The notes under the pieces are model-generated. The model was not told the origin of the DNA, did no database searches, and saw nothing but the letters and a program-made list of their open reading frames with translations. A stretch of DNA of 64,000 bases from JAVBJV01 sp031546815 (GTDB lineage: Bacteria > Pseudomonadota > Alphaproteobacteria > Acetobacterales > Acetobacteraceae). Position 1 is the first letter of the stretch. Each line of letters starts with the position of its first letter. Of the stretch, positions 34,697 to 42,580 are shown one piece after another. The stretch lies in contig JAVBJV010000018.1 in the NCBI GenBank assembly GCA_031546815.1, forward strand, positions 83,803 through 147,802, written 5' to 3'. A program made the translations under genes and the position numbers.

Positions 34697-35730
34697 CGCT
34701 GTCTCCTGTCACGCGGCGGCGGTTGCAGAATTTCCGGGCGCACCGGCTGGGCTTCTGGTCGTTCGTGATCTTTCTGGTGATTTTCTTCATCACACTGTTC
34801 GCCGAGTTTATCGCCAACGACCGCCCGCTGGTGGTGAAGTATGATGGGCAGTGGTATTTCCCGGCGATGGTCGGTTACGCCGAAAGCGACTTCCTGCCCG
34901 ACGGACTTCCGCTGGAAGCCGACTACAAGGACAGCGGTTTCGTGCAGGAAATTTCCGCCAAGGGCTGGATGCTGTGGCCGGTCATTCCCTACAGCTACGA
35001 CACGGTGATCCGCGGCGACGCGATGACGGCGTTGCAGCCGCCGTCGCTCTCGCACTGGCTGGGCACCGATGATCAGGCGCGCGATGTGATGGCACGCGTG
35101 ATCTATGGGTTCCGCATCTCGGTGCTGTTCGGGTTCATGCTGACGATTCTGGCGTCGATCATCGGGGTGATCGCGGGCGCGGTGCAGGGGTTCTATGGCG
35201 GCTGGATCGACCTGCTGTTCCAGCGCGTGATCGAGATCTGGAGCGGGTTGCCATCGCTGTTGATGCTGGTGATCCTTGCCTCGGTCATCACGCCGAGTTT
35301 CTGGATTCTGCTGTGGTTCATGCTGCTGTTCTCGTGGCATGGCCTGACCGGTGTGGTGCGTGCGGAGTTCCTGCGTGGTCGCAGTCTGGATTACGTGCGC
35401 GCGGCCAAGGCGCTGGGGGTGTCCGATGCGCGGGTGATGCTGCGCCACATCCTGCCGAACGCGATGGTGGCGCTGCTGACCTTTTTGCCGTTCAGCCTGT
35501 CGGGCAGTGTGACGGTGCTGTCCTCGCTCGACTTTCTGGGCTTCGGGTTGCCGCCGGGATCTCCCTCGCTGGGTGAACTGGTGCAGCAGGCGAAGAACAA
35601 CATGAATGCGCCGTGGCTGATGGCGAGCAGTTTCTTTGTGCTGGGCGGTGTGCTGCTGCTGCTGGTGTTCACGGGCGAGGCGGTGCGCGATGCGTTCGAC
35701 CCGCGCAAGCAGTCGGGCGGTGCGCGATGA
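34693..35730 (+). CDS. yejE: Peptide ABC transporter permease (YejE-like)
   Basis: 345 residues, an OppC-type permease. The first membrane segment (SFVIFLVIFFITLFAEFIAN) is followed by a long periplasmic segment (DRPLVVKYDGQWYFPAM to WLGTDDQARDVMARVIYG) and the coupling loop DYVRAAKALGVSDARVMLRH. The start overlaps the yejB stop and its own stop overlaps yejF (ATGA at 35727-35730). Confidence 0.94.
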   Translation: MTLSPVTRRRLQNFRAHRLGFWSFVIFLVIFFITLFAEFIANDRPLVVKYDGQWYFPAMVGYAESDFLPDGLPLEADYKDSGFVQEISAKGWMLWPVIPYSYDTVIRGDAMTALQPPSLSHWLGTDDQARDVMARVIYGFRISVLFGFMLTILASIIGVIAGAVQGFYGGWIDLLFQRVIEIWSGLPSLLMLVILASVITPSFWILLWFMLLFSWHGLTGVVRAEFLRGRSLDYVRAAKALGVSDARVMLRHILPNAMVALLTFLPFSLSGSVTVLSSLDFLGFGLPPGSPSLGELVQQAKNNMNAPWLMASSFFVLGGVLLLLVFTGEAVRDAFDPRKQSGGAR

Positions 35731-37319
35731 CGTTGCTTCGGGTCAAAAATCTGGATGTCGCGTTCGGCGCGCGTCGCGTGGTGCAGGGCGTGTCGTTTAC
35801 GCTGGATCGCGGCGAGACCCTGGCGCTGGTGGGCGAAAGCGGGTCGGGCAAGTCGCTGAGTGCGCTGTCGCTGCTGCAGCTGCTGCCATCGGGGGGCGAA
35901 AATCCGCAAGGGTCTGTGCTGCTCGACAATGTGGAGATGGTGGGCGCGTCGGACGATACGCTGCGCCAGATGCGCGGTGGCGTGGCGGGCATGGTGTTCC
36001 AGGAACCGATGACCAGCCTGAACCCGTTGCATCGCATCGGCCAGCAGGTCGAGGAAGCGGTGCAGCTGCATCAATCCGTCACACGCACGGCTGCGCGTGC
36101 GCGCGCGATCGAAAGCTTGCAACTGGCGGGTTTTGCCGATGCGGCGGACCGGCTGGATGCGTATCCGCATCAGCTCTCGGGCGGGCAGCGCCAGCGTGTG
36201 ATGATCGCGATGGCGCTGGCGAATAACCCCAAGCTGCTGATCGCGGACGAACCGACCACTGCGCTCGACGTGACGATCCAGGTGCAGATTCTTGAACTGC
36301 TGGCCGACCTGCGCACGCGGCTGGGCATGGCGATGCTGCTGATCACGCACGACCTGTCGATCGTGCGGCGCTATGCCGACAAGGTCTGTGTGATGAAGAA
36401 CGGCGAAGTGGTCGAGGCCGGATCGGTGGCCGAGGTCTTCGCCGACCCGCAGCACGCCTATACCAAGATGCTGCTGGCGACCGAACCGCGCGGCGCGCCG
36501 GACCCGGTGCCGGATGATGCGACGCCGCTGTTGCAGGCGGACGACGTGCGCGTGTGGTTCCCGATCAAGCGCGGCATTCTGCGCCGCACGGTCGCACATG
36601 TGAAAGCGGTGGATGGCGTCAGCGTTGCGCTGCGTGAAGGCGAGACTCTGGGGCTGGTGGGCGAGTCCGGTTCGGGCAAGTCTACACTGGCCTATGCGCT
36701 GCTGCGGCTGGAGCAGAGCACGGGTAACATCCGTTTCGAGGACACCAAGATCTCGGCCATTGCAGGCGGTGCGTTGCGCGACATGCGGGCGCGGATGCAG
36801 ATCGTGTTTCAGGACCCGTTCGGCAGTCTGTCGCCGCGCATGAGTGTGGGCGACATCATGGGCGAGGGGCTGGAAGTGCACCAACCCGGCCTGACCCGTG
36901 CGCAGCGCATGCAACAGGTCGCGCAGACCATGGAGGAAGTGGGCCTCGACCCGGCGACGATGGACCGTTATCCGCATGAATTTTCGGGTGGGCAGCGCCA
37001 GCGTATCGCGATTGCACGCGCCATGGTGCTGAAGCCGCGTTTCGTGGTGCTGGATGAACCGACCAGCGCGTTGGATGTCTCGGTGCAGGCGCAGATCATC
37101 GACCTGTTGCGTGGGCTGCAGAAGAAGCACCGGCTGGCGTATCTGTTCATCTCGCACGATCTGAAAGTGGTGCGCGCGATGTCGCACCGGATCATGGTGC
37201 TGCGGCGTGGCAAGCTGATCGAGGAAGGCGAGGCCGCGCAGATCCTGCATGCCCCGCGCGAGGATTACACCAGGGGGCTGATGTCTGCCGCCTTCGCTCT
37301 GCACGAGAGCGCATCATGA
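35727..37319 (+). CDS. yejF: Peptide ABC transporter ATP-binding protein with two nucleotide-binding domains (YejF-like)
   Basis: 530 residues with two complete ABC ATPase domains. The first has ALVGESGSGKSLSAL, LSGGQRQRVMI and IADEPTTALD; the second has GLVGESGSGKSTLAY, FSGGQRQRIAIA and VLDEPTSALD. YejF powers the importer alone instead of a DppD/DppF pair. ATG 35727 overlaps the yejE stop. Its own end overlaps the next small gene (ATGA at 37316-37319). Confidence 0.95.
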   Translation: MTLLRVKNLDVAFGARRVVQGVSFTLDRGETLALVGESGSGKSLSALSLLQLLPSGGENPQGSVLLDNVEMVGASDDTLRQMRGGVAGMVFQEPMTSLNPLHRIGQQVEEAVQLHQSVTRTAARARAIESLQLAGFADAADRLDAYPHQLSGGQRQRVMIAMALANNPKLLIADEPTTALDVTIQVQILELLADLRTRLGMAMLLITHDLSIVRRYADKVCVMKNGEVVEAGSVAEVFADPQHAYTKMLLATEPRGAPDPVPDDATPLLQADDVRVWFPIKRGILRRTVAHVKAVDGVSVALREGETLGLVGESGSGKSTLAYALLRLEQSTGNIRFEDTKISAIAGGALRDMRARMQIVFQDPFGSLSPRMSVGDIMGEGLEVHQPGLTRAQRMQQVAQTMEEVGLDPATMDRYPHEFSGGQRQRIAIARAMVLKPRFVVLDEPTSALDVSVQAQIIDLLRGLQKKHRLAYLFISHDLKVVRAMSHRIMVLRRGKLIEEGEAAQILHAPREDYTRGLMSAAFALHESAS

Positions 37320-37711
37320 CGGCGTATGAAACCCTGCACGCGGCAGTTCTGGCAGACCGTGTTCAGATTGGCGTCGATATAAGGCGGATGAACAGCCAGG
37401 GCAGCCCGGTGTTCAACCTGGCCGAGAATACAGTGCCGGTCTTGCTGGCGCTGGTGCTGACGTTCGCGCTGCATGCGGCGTTCAGCATGTGGGCGGGGGC
37501 AGCGGTGCTGGTGGTGTTTCTGGCCGTGTGGATCGGCGTGATCCTGCCGCGTATTCGCAGTCGTGTGTATGACCGCACGCTCGCCATGGCGATGCGCGAT
37601 GAACGGCACTTCACGGTGCTATGGGCGTGGGGGGCGGTGTTTCTGCATCGGGACGGCGCGTTCTGTCACAGCCCCAAGGGGGACTGGGCGCAATTCGTCC
37701 AGACTGTGTGA
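37316..37711 (+). CDS. Small membrane protein of unknown function at the end of the yej operon
   Basis: 131 residues. Two adjacent hydrophobic segments (about 40-58 and 62-80) separate a soluble N-terminus (YETLHAAVLADRVQIGVDIR) from a C-terminal stretch RDERHFTVLWAWGAVFLHRD. I do not recognise the family. The ATGA overlap with yejF indicates translational coupling, so it may serve the transporter; no function is proposed. Confidence 0.72.
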   Translation: MTAYETLHAAVLADRVQIGVDIRRMNSQGSPVFNLAENTVPVLLALVLTFALHAAFSMWAGAAVLVVFLAVWIGVILPRIRSRVYDRTLAMAMRDERHFTVLWAWGAVFLHRDGAFCHSPKGDWAQFVQTV

Positions 37712-37714
37712 AAA

Positions 37715-37738
37715 GGCGGCCACGCGAACGCGGCCGCC
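37715..37738. terminator. Hairpin between the yej operon and the MarR gene
   Basis: GGCGGCC (37715-37721) pairs with GGCCGCC (37732-37738) around a ten-base loop between two converging genes. AAAA precedes it, so it could serve the minus-strand gene better (TTTT tail in that direction). Confidence 0.55.
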
Positions 37739-37748
37739 AAGACGGAGA

Positions 37749-38150
37749 TCAGCCGAAAGCAACCTGTGTGGCGGCCGGGTCGTTGGCGGGGGCCGGCGGT
37801 GCATTCTTCGCCGCGATGATCGCCTCGCCCATGATCGTGCGCAGATCCTTCAGGAAGGTCACGCCACGGGCCGTGCTGCGAACCAGCACGCTGCGGCGGT
37901 CCAGCGGGTCGACTTCGCGACGGGCCAGATCCAGTTCGCCCAGACGGTCGAGCGCGCGGGTGATGGCGGGCTTCGAGACCTTCAGCTCGGCGGCCAGACC
38001 GCGCACCGTGTGCGGGCCTTCGCGCAGATAGCACGTGAGCAGCACGCCCAACTGCCGGGCAGACAGGTCCGCACCATCGCGTCGGACAAGGGCGATCGTG
38101 GTGTCGCGCAGCACGTCGACCATCTGATCTGCGGTAAGCATATTGGGCAT
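37749..38150 (-). CDS. MarR family transcriptional regulator
   Basis: 133 residues from ATG 38150 (MPNMLTADQM). The winged-helix core contains LSARQLGVLLTCYLREGP, TVRGLAAELKVSKPAITRAL (recognition helix) and VDPLDRRSVLVRSTARG, the beta-wing with the usual D-x-R-S. MarR proteins are dimeric, usually ligand-relieved repressors that often control a neighbour or themselves. A candidate operator lies about 100 bases upstream. The ATG at 38141 is an alternative. It converges with the yej operon, so target genes are unclear. Confidence 0.9.
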   Translation of the reverse strand: MPNMLTADQMVDVLRDTTIALVRRDGADLSARQLGVLLTCYLREGPHTVRGLAAELKVSKPAITRALDRLGELDLARREVDPLDRRSVLVRSTARGVTFLKDLRTIMGEAIIAAKNAPPAPANDPAATQVAFG

Positions 38151-38248
38151 AATTTCTGTTTCCTTTCTCGACCTGAACGAAGGGGCTTTGAACAAGGCCT
38201 ATCCGGCAGGAATGGAGCTTTCCTTACCCGATCGAGAGAAATTTATAA

Positions 38249-38262
38249 TTGATTGGTATCAA
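38249..38262. promoter_or_regulatory. Candidate MarR operator
   Basis: TTGATTGGTATCAA is a near-perfect inverted repeat (TTGAT and ATCAA half-sites) in the AT-rich gap between the MarR gene and the aminopeptidase stop. Many MarR sites have the form TTGA-N6-TCAA. Position fits autoregulation, about 100 bases from the start codon. Confidence 0.35.
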
Positions 38263-38303
38263 ACCGTATTAATTAAGTGGTGTTTTTTATGCTGGTTTTT
38301 AAA

Positions 38304-39680
38304 CTATTTGGCGAATTTGGTGTTCAACAAGGTAAAGGCTGCACGTAACGCCTGCGCATCGGCGCCTTCCGGGCGGCCGGGGCGGGTAGAATCGTTCCAG
38401 CAATAAACATCGATATGCGCCCATTTGGTGTCGGGGGCGAGGAAACGCTGCAGATACAGCGCCGCGGTAATTGAACCTGCCATCGGCTTGCTGCTGGTGT
38501 TGTTCAGGTCAGCCGCCGGGGAATCGAGCCAGGAATCGTATCCGGCCCACAGCGGCAGCCGCCAGAGCGGGTCGTGCGCAGCCTGTCCGGCGCTCAGGAA
38601 GCGGGCGGCGAGGTCGTCGTCATTGCTGAACAGCACCGGCAGATCGGGGCCGAGCGCCACGCGTGCCGCACCGGTCAGGGTGGCGAAGTCGATCAGCAGG
38701 GCGGGTTTTTCGTCGGATGCTTCGGCCAGCAGGTCGCACAGCACCAGCCGCCCTTCGGCGTCGGTATTGCCGATTTCCACAGTCAGGCCGCGGCGGGTGC
38801 GCACGACATCCAGCGGGCGCATGGCGTTGGACGAGACCATGTTCTCGACGCAGCCGATGCGGGCCACCAGCCGCACGGGCAGATCGGCCTGCATGACCAG
38901 ACGCGCCAGCGCCAGAGTGATGGCGGCGCCGCCCATGTCTTTCTTCATACGCAGCATGCTGGCGGGGGGCTTCAGATCATAGCCACCGGAATCGAAGCAG
39001 ACCCCCTTACCGCAGAGCGATACCAGCGGCGCATCCGGCCCGGCCTTGCTGCCCTGCCAGCGGAGAATGGCAACGCGCGGCTTGCGTGCCGAGCCTTGGC
39101 CGACCAGTGCGACGGTGGGGTAGCTGGTTTCCAGTGCCTCACCTTCGATCACGTCGATCGAGGCTTTGAAGGCACCGGCGAGTTCCTGTGCCGCGCTGGT
39201 CAGTTCAGCGGGCCCCATTGCATTGGCGGGGGTGTTGATCAGGTCGCGTGCCATCCACATGGCTTCGGCAATCCGGCGGGCGGAATCGGTGCCGGCGGGC
39301 TGCACCAGTTGTGCGGACGCGCGGGAAGCAGCGCGGAAGTCCTGAAAGCGATAGGCGCCGAGGCAGAAACCCAGCACGGCGTTATCGGCGTTTTCTGTCT
39401 GTGCCAGGTGCCAGACGGTGTCTTCGGGCAGGGCGAATGCCAGGCTGCCATAGGCGTAGGGATCGGTGCTTTCCCCCAACCCGGCAACAGCGCCGGCCAG
39501 TCCGGTGTCGCCCGGCATCAGGACCACTTCCTGCACCTTGGCCTTGAAACCCACCGCCTGCAGATATGCCGCCTGAGGAGCAGGCAACTGCGCCAGAAAC
39601 TGCGGCAAATCCGCCGGCCGCACCGTGTGCAGCGGCAGCGATGTGGGGGCGGACGGCAGCAGGGGCAGCGTGGCTGGCAT
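38304..39680 (-). CDS. Leucyl aminopeptidase family protein (M17)
   Basis: 458 residues from ATG 39680. The M17 catalytic C-terminal domain is clear: VSLCGKGVCFDSGGYDLKP, MKKDMGGAA (metal-binding Lys/Asp) and the signature NTDAEGRLVLCD, with FATLTGAARVALG. The N-terminal domain is short and PepB-like. It removes N-terminal residues from peptides in the cytoplasm using two metal ions. The preceding 16 in-frame codons to 39728 lack a better start. It is on the same strand as the downstream MarR gene but well separated from it. Confidence 0.94.
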   Translation of the reverse strand: MPATLPLLPSAPTSLPLHTVRPADLPQFLAQLPAPQAAYLQAVGFKAKVQEVVLMPGDTGLAGAVAGLGESTDPYAYGSLAFALPEDTVWHLAQTENADNAVLGFCLGAYRFQDFRAASRASAQLVQPAGTDSARRIAEAMWMARDLINTPANAMGPAELTSAAQELAGAFKASIDVIEGEALETSYPTVALVGQGSARKPRVAILRWQGSKAGPDAPLVSLCGKGVCFDSGGYDLKPPASMLRMKKDMGGAAITLALARLVMQADLPVRLVARIGCVENMVSSNAMRPLDVVRTRRGLTVEIGNTDAEGRLVLCDLLAEASDEKPALLIDFATLTGAARVALGPDLPVLFSNDDDLAARFLSAGQAAHDPLWRLPLWAGYDSWLDSPAADLNNTSSKPMAGSITAALYLQRFLAPDTKWAHIDVYCWNDSTRPGRPEGADAQALRAAFTLLNTKFAK

Positions 39681-39751
39681 GGGGAGAGCCTTCAGTTTTG
39701 GTGATGCAAGAACTTTATACCGGAGCATCCCCGACAGGAGGGCCTGTCAGG

Positions 39752-40507
39752 TTAGGCCGGGGAGTGTCTGCCCGTGTAGGCAGAGATGACATCAGCCGAT
39801 GGCCCGTCCATGACCACGCGTCCGCCCTCCATCCACAGCGAGCGTGTGGTCCAGGTATTGACGATCGGCAACATATGACTGGATAGCACCAGAATATCCG
39901 CATGCCGGACCAGCCCTTCCAGGCGCGCTTCAGCGCGTTCCAGAAAGCTTGCGTCACCAGCCAGAATCCATTCGTCCATCAGCAGAATTTCCGGCGGAAT
40001 GCTTGTTGCCAGCGCAAAGCCCAGCCGGATCAGCATGCCGCTGCTATAGGTGCGAACGGGAATATCGAGGAAATCCCCCAGTTCGCTGAATGTAGCAACG
40101 TCGTCCCGCAAGTTGCGCAATGCCGAGGCGGATAGACCATGATACAAGCCGCGCAGACGGATGTTTTCGTTTCCCGTCAGGTCCGGATTCATCCCCATAT
40201 TGGGGTCGATCAGCGTATGAACTTGTCCGACCACCGAAATGCGCCCGTGAGTGGGCTCATAGATTTGCGCAAGAACGCGCAACAGGGTGGTCTTTCCGGC
40301 ACCGTTATGGCCGATCAGCCCGAGCCGATCGCCGCTGCGCAGGCTGAAATTGATATCGCGCAGAGCCTGCACGACCACACGGCTCTGCTTGTCTTCGCCG
40401 AACCTGCCGGTAGCCGCCGCGAGAACGGTCTTCTTCAGACTGCGTCCGCCACCGTGGTACAGTGGGAAGTCGACGGAGAGATCATGGATATCGATGCTGG
40501 GTAACAC
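39752..40507 (-). CDS. ABC exporter ATPase for polysaccharide (KpsT/Wzt-like)
   Basis: 251 residues from GTG 40507, seven bases inside the gap after the permease. It has the typical opening IDIHDLSVDFPLYHGGGRSL, Walker A GLIGHNGAGKTTLLRVLA, signature YSSGMLIRLGFALATS, Walker B EILLMDEWILAGD and the switch His in LVLSSH. This set, with DEW and SSGM, is characteristic of capsule and O-antigen exporters. It ends after the ATPase with no Wzt carbohydrate-binding domain. It pairs with the upstream permease. Confidence 0.9.
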   Translation of the reverse strand: MLPSIDIHDLSVDFPLYHGGGRSLKKTVLAAATGRFGEDKQSRVVVQALRDINFSLRSGDRLGLIGHNGAGKTTLLRVLAQIYEPTHGRISVVGQVHTLIDPNMGMNPDLTGNENIRLRGLYHGLSASALRNLRDDVATFSELGDFLDIPVRTYSSGMLIRLGFALATSIPPEILLMDEWILAGDASFLERAEARLEGLVRHADILVLSSHMLPIVNTWTTRSLWMEGGRVVMDGPSADVISAYTGRHSPA

Positions 40508-40511
40508 GGGC

Positions 40512-41387
40512 TCAGATCCAGTAAGCAATACGATTGCGGGCACGTGTAAAAAGCCATCCGGAAACAGCACAGAGCAGCAGGCTGTAGACAATGGCACCGA
40601 TCCAGATCCCCATGCTCGGTGGCTGGCCCATCAACGGCCCGCGTACAATTTCCATGAGCACGAAAAACGGATTGAGCGGCAGCAGATCGATAACCGGAAT
40701 GCCAGCCAGATCTTTCCCTAACAGTAAGCTGGGGCGCCAGATGATCGGGCTGACGAAGAAGGCAATCTGCATCAGGCTGCTGATAATCGGCGGCATATCG
40801 CGAAAGCGCGTGCCGATCATTCCCAGCAACAGCATAATTGCCAGCGAGTCGATCATCCAGAGGGCGATCGCAGGAATGACTAGGCAGATATTCAGAAAGG
40901 ACGGCCAGATATTGAAGATTGCGAATATGACAAGAATGACAGGGATGTTATGCGCCAAAACTAGGAAGCTTCGGACGATTGTGCGGCCTGCGTGCAATGT
41001 GTAGGGCAGCCGGACAGAACGGATGACCACTTCTGCCTGTACAAAGCAGGTGGAAGCATCGTTAACCGTGCCGATGATGAAACTCCACAGCACCAGGGAG
41101 ATCGACAGGAACGGTAGATAGTCGTGCAGCTCAATGCGGAACAGGGCTGAATACAGAAACCCCATTGCTCCCACCATGATGCCGGTCGACAGGGTCAGCC
41201 AGAACGGCCCCAGCGCAGATCCCCGGTACCGCAGCTTGATGTCGAGCCAGCCCCGCGTCAGGCACAGCCGCCACAGTCCTGCCGTTTCACGCAGATCGGC
41301 ACATGCCTTGCGAAAGCGTTCGGGCCAGCTGTTGGATGCGGCAGAGGCAATATCGCCCGACGTAAGTGCGGTCGTGTGCGTGGTCAT
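40512..41387 (-). CDS. ABC-2 type polysaccharide export permease (KpsM/Wzm-like)
   Basis: 291 residues with six predicted membrane segments. LCLTRGWLDIKLRYRGSALG and LGPFWLTLSTGIMVGAMGFLY are the usual KpsM/Wzm opening, and RFRDMPPIISSLMQIAFFVS and PLNPFFVLMEIVRGPLMG the C-terminal family blocks. With the ATPase it would export a lipid-linked polysaccharide or teichoic-like polymer across the inner membrane. No glycosyltransferase, KpsE or KpsD gene is adjacent. The region looks less GC-rich by eye than its surroundings. Confidence 0.9.
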   Translation of the reverse strand: MTTHTTALTSGDIASAASNSWPERFRKACADLRETAGLWRLCLTRGWLDIKLRYRGSALGPFWLTLSTGIMVGAMGFLYSALFRIELHDYLPFLSISLVLWSFIIGTVNDASTCFVQAEVVIRSVRLPYTLHAGRTIVRSFLVLAHNIPVILVIFAIFNIWPSFLNICLVIPAIALWMIDSLAIMLLLGMIGTRFRDMPPIISSLMQIAFFVSPIIWRPSLLLGKDLAGIPVIDLLPLNPFFVLMEIVRGPLMGQPPSMGIWIGAIVYSLLLCAVSGWLFTRARNRIAYWI

Positions 41388-41488
41388 TAAATTCCGAAAT
41401 CCTCAATACGTCCCCGCGTTATCTGTAGCAGCTGCGGGGCAGGTCCGGAGACTGTGTAAAGTATCGCCCGGGATTTGGAAACGGTGTC

Positions 41489-41520
41489 GGCGGGAGGCTG
41501 GGTTCCAGCCCGCCTCCCGC
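41489..41520 (-). terminator. Stem-loop downstream of the glycine-zipper lipoprotein
   Basis: GCGGGAGGC and GCCTCCCGC are exact reverse complements at the two ends of this stretch, with a 13-base interior that itself pairs in part (TGGG/CCCA type). It lies about 25 bases after the lipoprotein stop on the minus strand. There is no T-run, so it may be a processing or stabilising hairpin. Confidence 0.5.
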
Positions 41521-41544
41521 TGGAAAATGTTGTATACAGATGTT

Positions 41545-42198
41545 CTATTCGGGATACCCATATCCCGGCTGATATACCGCGCGCGGTGCGTTGCCCGGGT
41601 AGGTGTTGGGCGGATACGCATTGTCCGGATAGCCATTCGCGGCCGGAGCATACCCCGCCCCGCCCCGATACCGGGCGCCGGGCGCAGTGGCCGGCACTGT
41701 CTGACGCTGAGGATACGCAACTGTCGCACGTGCCAGCCGGGTGCGATCGCCGCGGATAATCGTGATGTATTCGCCGATGCCGAAGCGTTCTTCGTTAGTC
41801 TGCACAACGGCAATCGTCGCGCCGGTGTCTTCACGGATGATAAATTCGGTCGCAACGCCACGGTTCACCTGATTGTCGACCGCCGCGCCAACAAGACCGC
41901 CGATCACCGCCCCACCGATTGCGCCCAGAATATTCGCCCGGGTTCCGCCGCCAATGGCGCTGCCCGCAACGCCGCCCGCGCCAATGCCGACCGCAGTGCC
42001 GATGCCGGAAGACTGCGTCGATACAGTGACCTCGCGCATCGAGAGGATCACCCCCTGCGACACATAGGCTGCGCGACCGATAGCCGCGCCCGAATAGGCA
42101 GTGTTGGTGTTGGTCGGTGCACAGCCAACCAGCCCGGCGCTCAGGGCAGCAGCCAGGGTGGTTATTCGAAACACATGGAAACCGGCACGCACCATCAT
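41545..42198 (-). CDS. Glycine-zipper 2TM outer membrane lipoprotein (SlyB/PcP-like)
   Basis: 217 residues. The leader ends in the lipobox LVGC (about residue 23-26). A glycine-zipper segment follows (GIGAGGVAGSAIGGG and ILGAIGGAVIGGLVGAAVDN, about 70-108), then a beta-rich domain TEFIIREDTGATIAVVQTNE. The last 50 residues are Pro/Asn/Tyr-rich with repeated PxNxYP units. Proteins of this type stabilise the outer membrane. The ATG at 42195 is an alternative start. Confidence 0.88.
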   Translation of the reverse strand: MMVRAGFHVFRITTLAAALSAGLVGCAPTNTNTAYSGAAIGRAAYVSQGVILSMREVTVSTQSSGIGTAVGIGAGGVAGSAIGGGTRANILGAIGGAVIGGLVGAAVDNQVNRGVATEFIIREDTGATIAVVQTNEERFGIGEYITIIRGDRTRLARATVAYPQRQTVPATAPGARYRGGAGYAPAANGYPDNAYPPNTYPGNAPRAVYQPGYGYPE

Positions 42199-42580
42199 TG
42201 GAAACTCCTGAAAGATAAGGCTGTTCGCCCCGGCGGATACCCGGAATGGCGTGCCTCGTGCGTGACTTATAGCCCGTCAGGCGGCATCGCGGAGAGAATT
42301 TCAGCCAGAGCGAGAAATAATTAAAATATCGGTAACTTACAAGCGGAAAACGAAGAGTAAGCCTGTATTAAGGCCTGCAAGGCCAACATACCGCACGTAG
42401 TTTTAATGCAGGACTAAACATTCTGCCTTGAAAAAGACTTCCTGTCCCTTTAAGGGCTTATGATCCGTTTCTGATGGTTCATCTGATCGATGGACAGTTT
42501 TTGTCACAGCGTATCGGATTTTGAGAAAATTGAGCGGGTGATTAATTTTGCCTGGCAGCAACCAAAAGGGTTTTGGCGTG
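42199..42580. other. AT-rich 382-base intergenic region between divergent genes
   Basis: No gene is supported here. It separates the divergent lipoprotein and lytic transglycosylase genes and must hold both promoters. It is visibly AT-rich (42310-42540) and includes the short palindromes GGCC-TGCAA-GGCC (about 42372-42384) and CCCTTTAAGGG. A plus-strand frame from 42490 exists but runs out of frame into the transglycosylase and is not convincing. Confidence 0.6.
42501..42530 (+). promoter_or_regulatory. Candidate promoter of the lytic transglycosylase gene
   Basis: TTGTCA (42501-42506, 5 of 6 to consensus) and GAAAAT (42525-42530, 4 of 6) with an 18-base spacer lie about 50 bases upstream of ATG 42581. 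Pattern match only. Confidence 0.35.

Noticed and set aside
38143..38406. Plus-strand 87-codon frame between the MarR and aminopeptidase genes
   Set aside because: It overlaps both flanking genes antisense, has no ribosome-binding site and no recognisable protein. The AT-rich gap more likely holds the MarR promoter.
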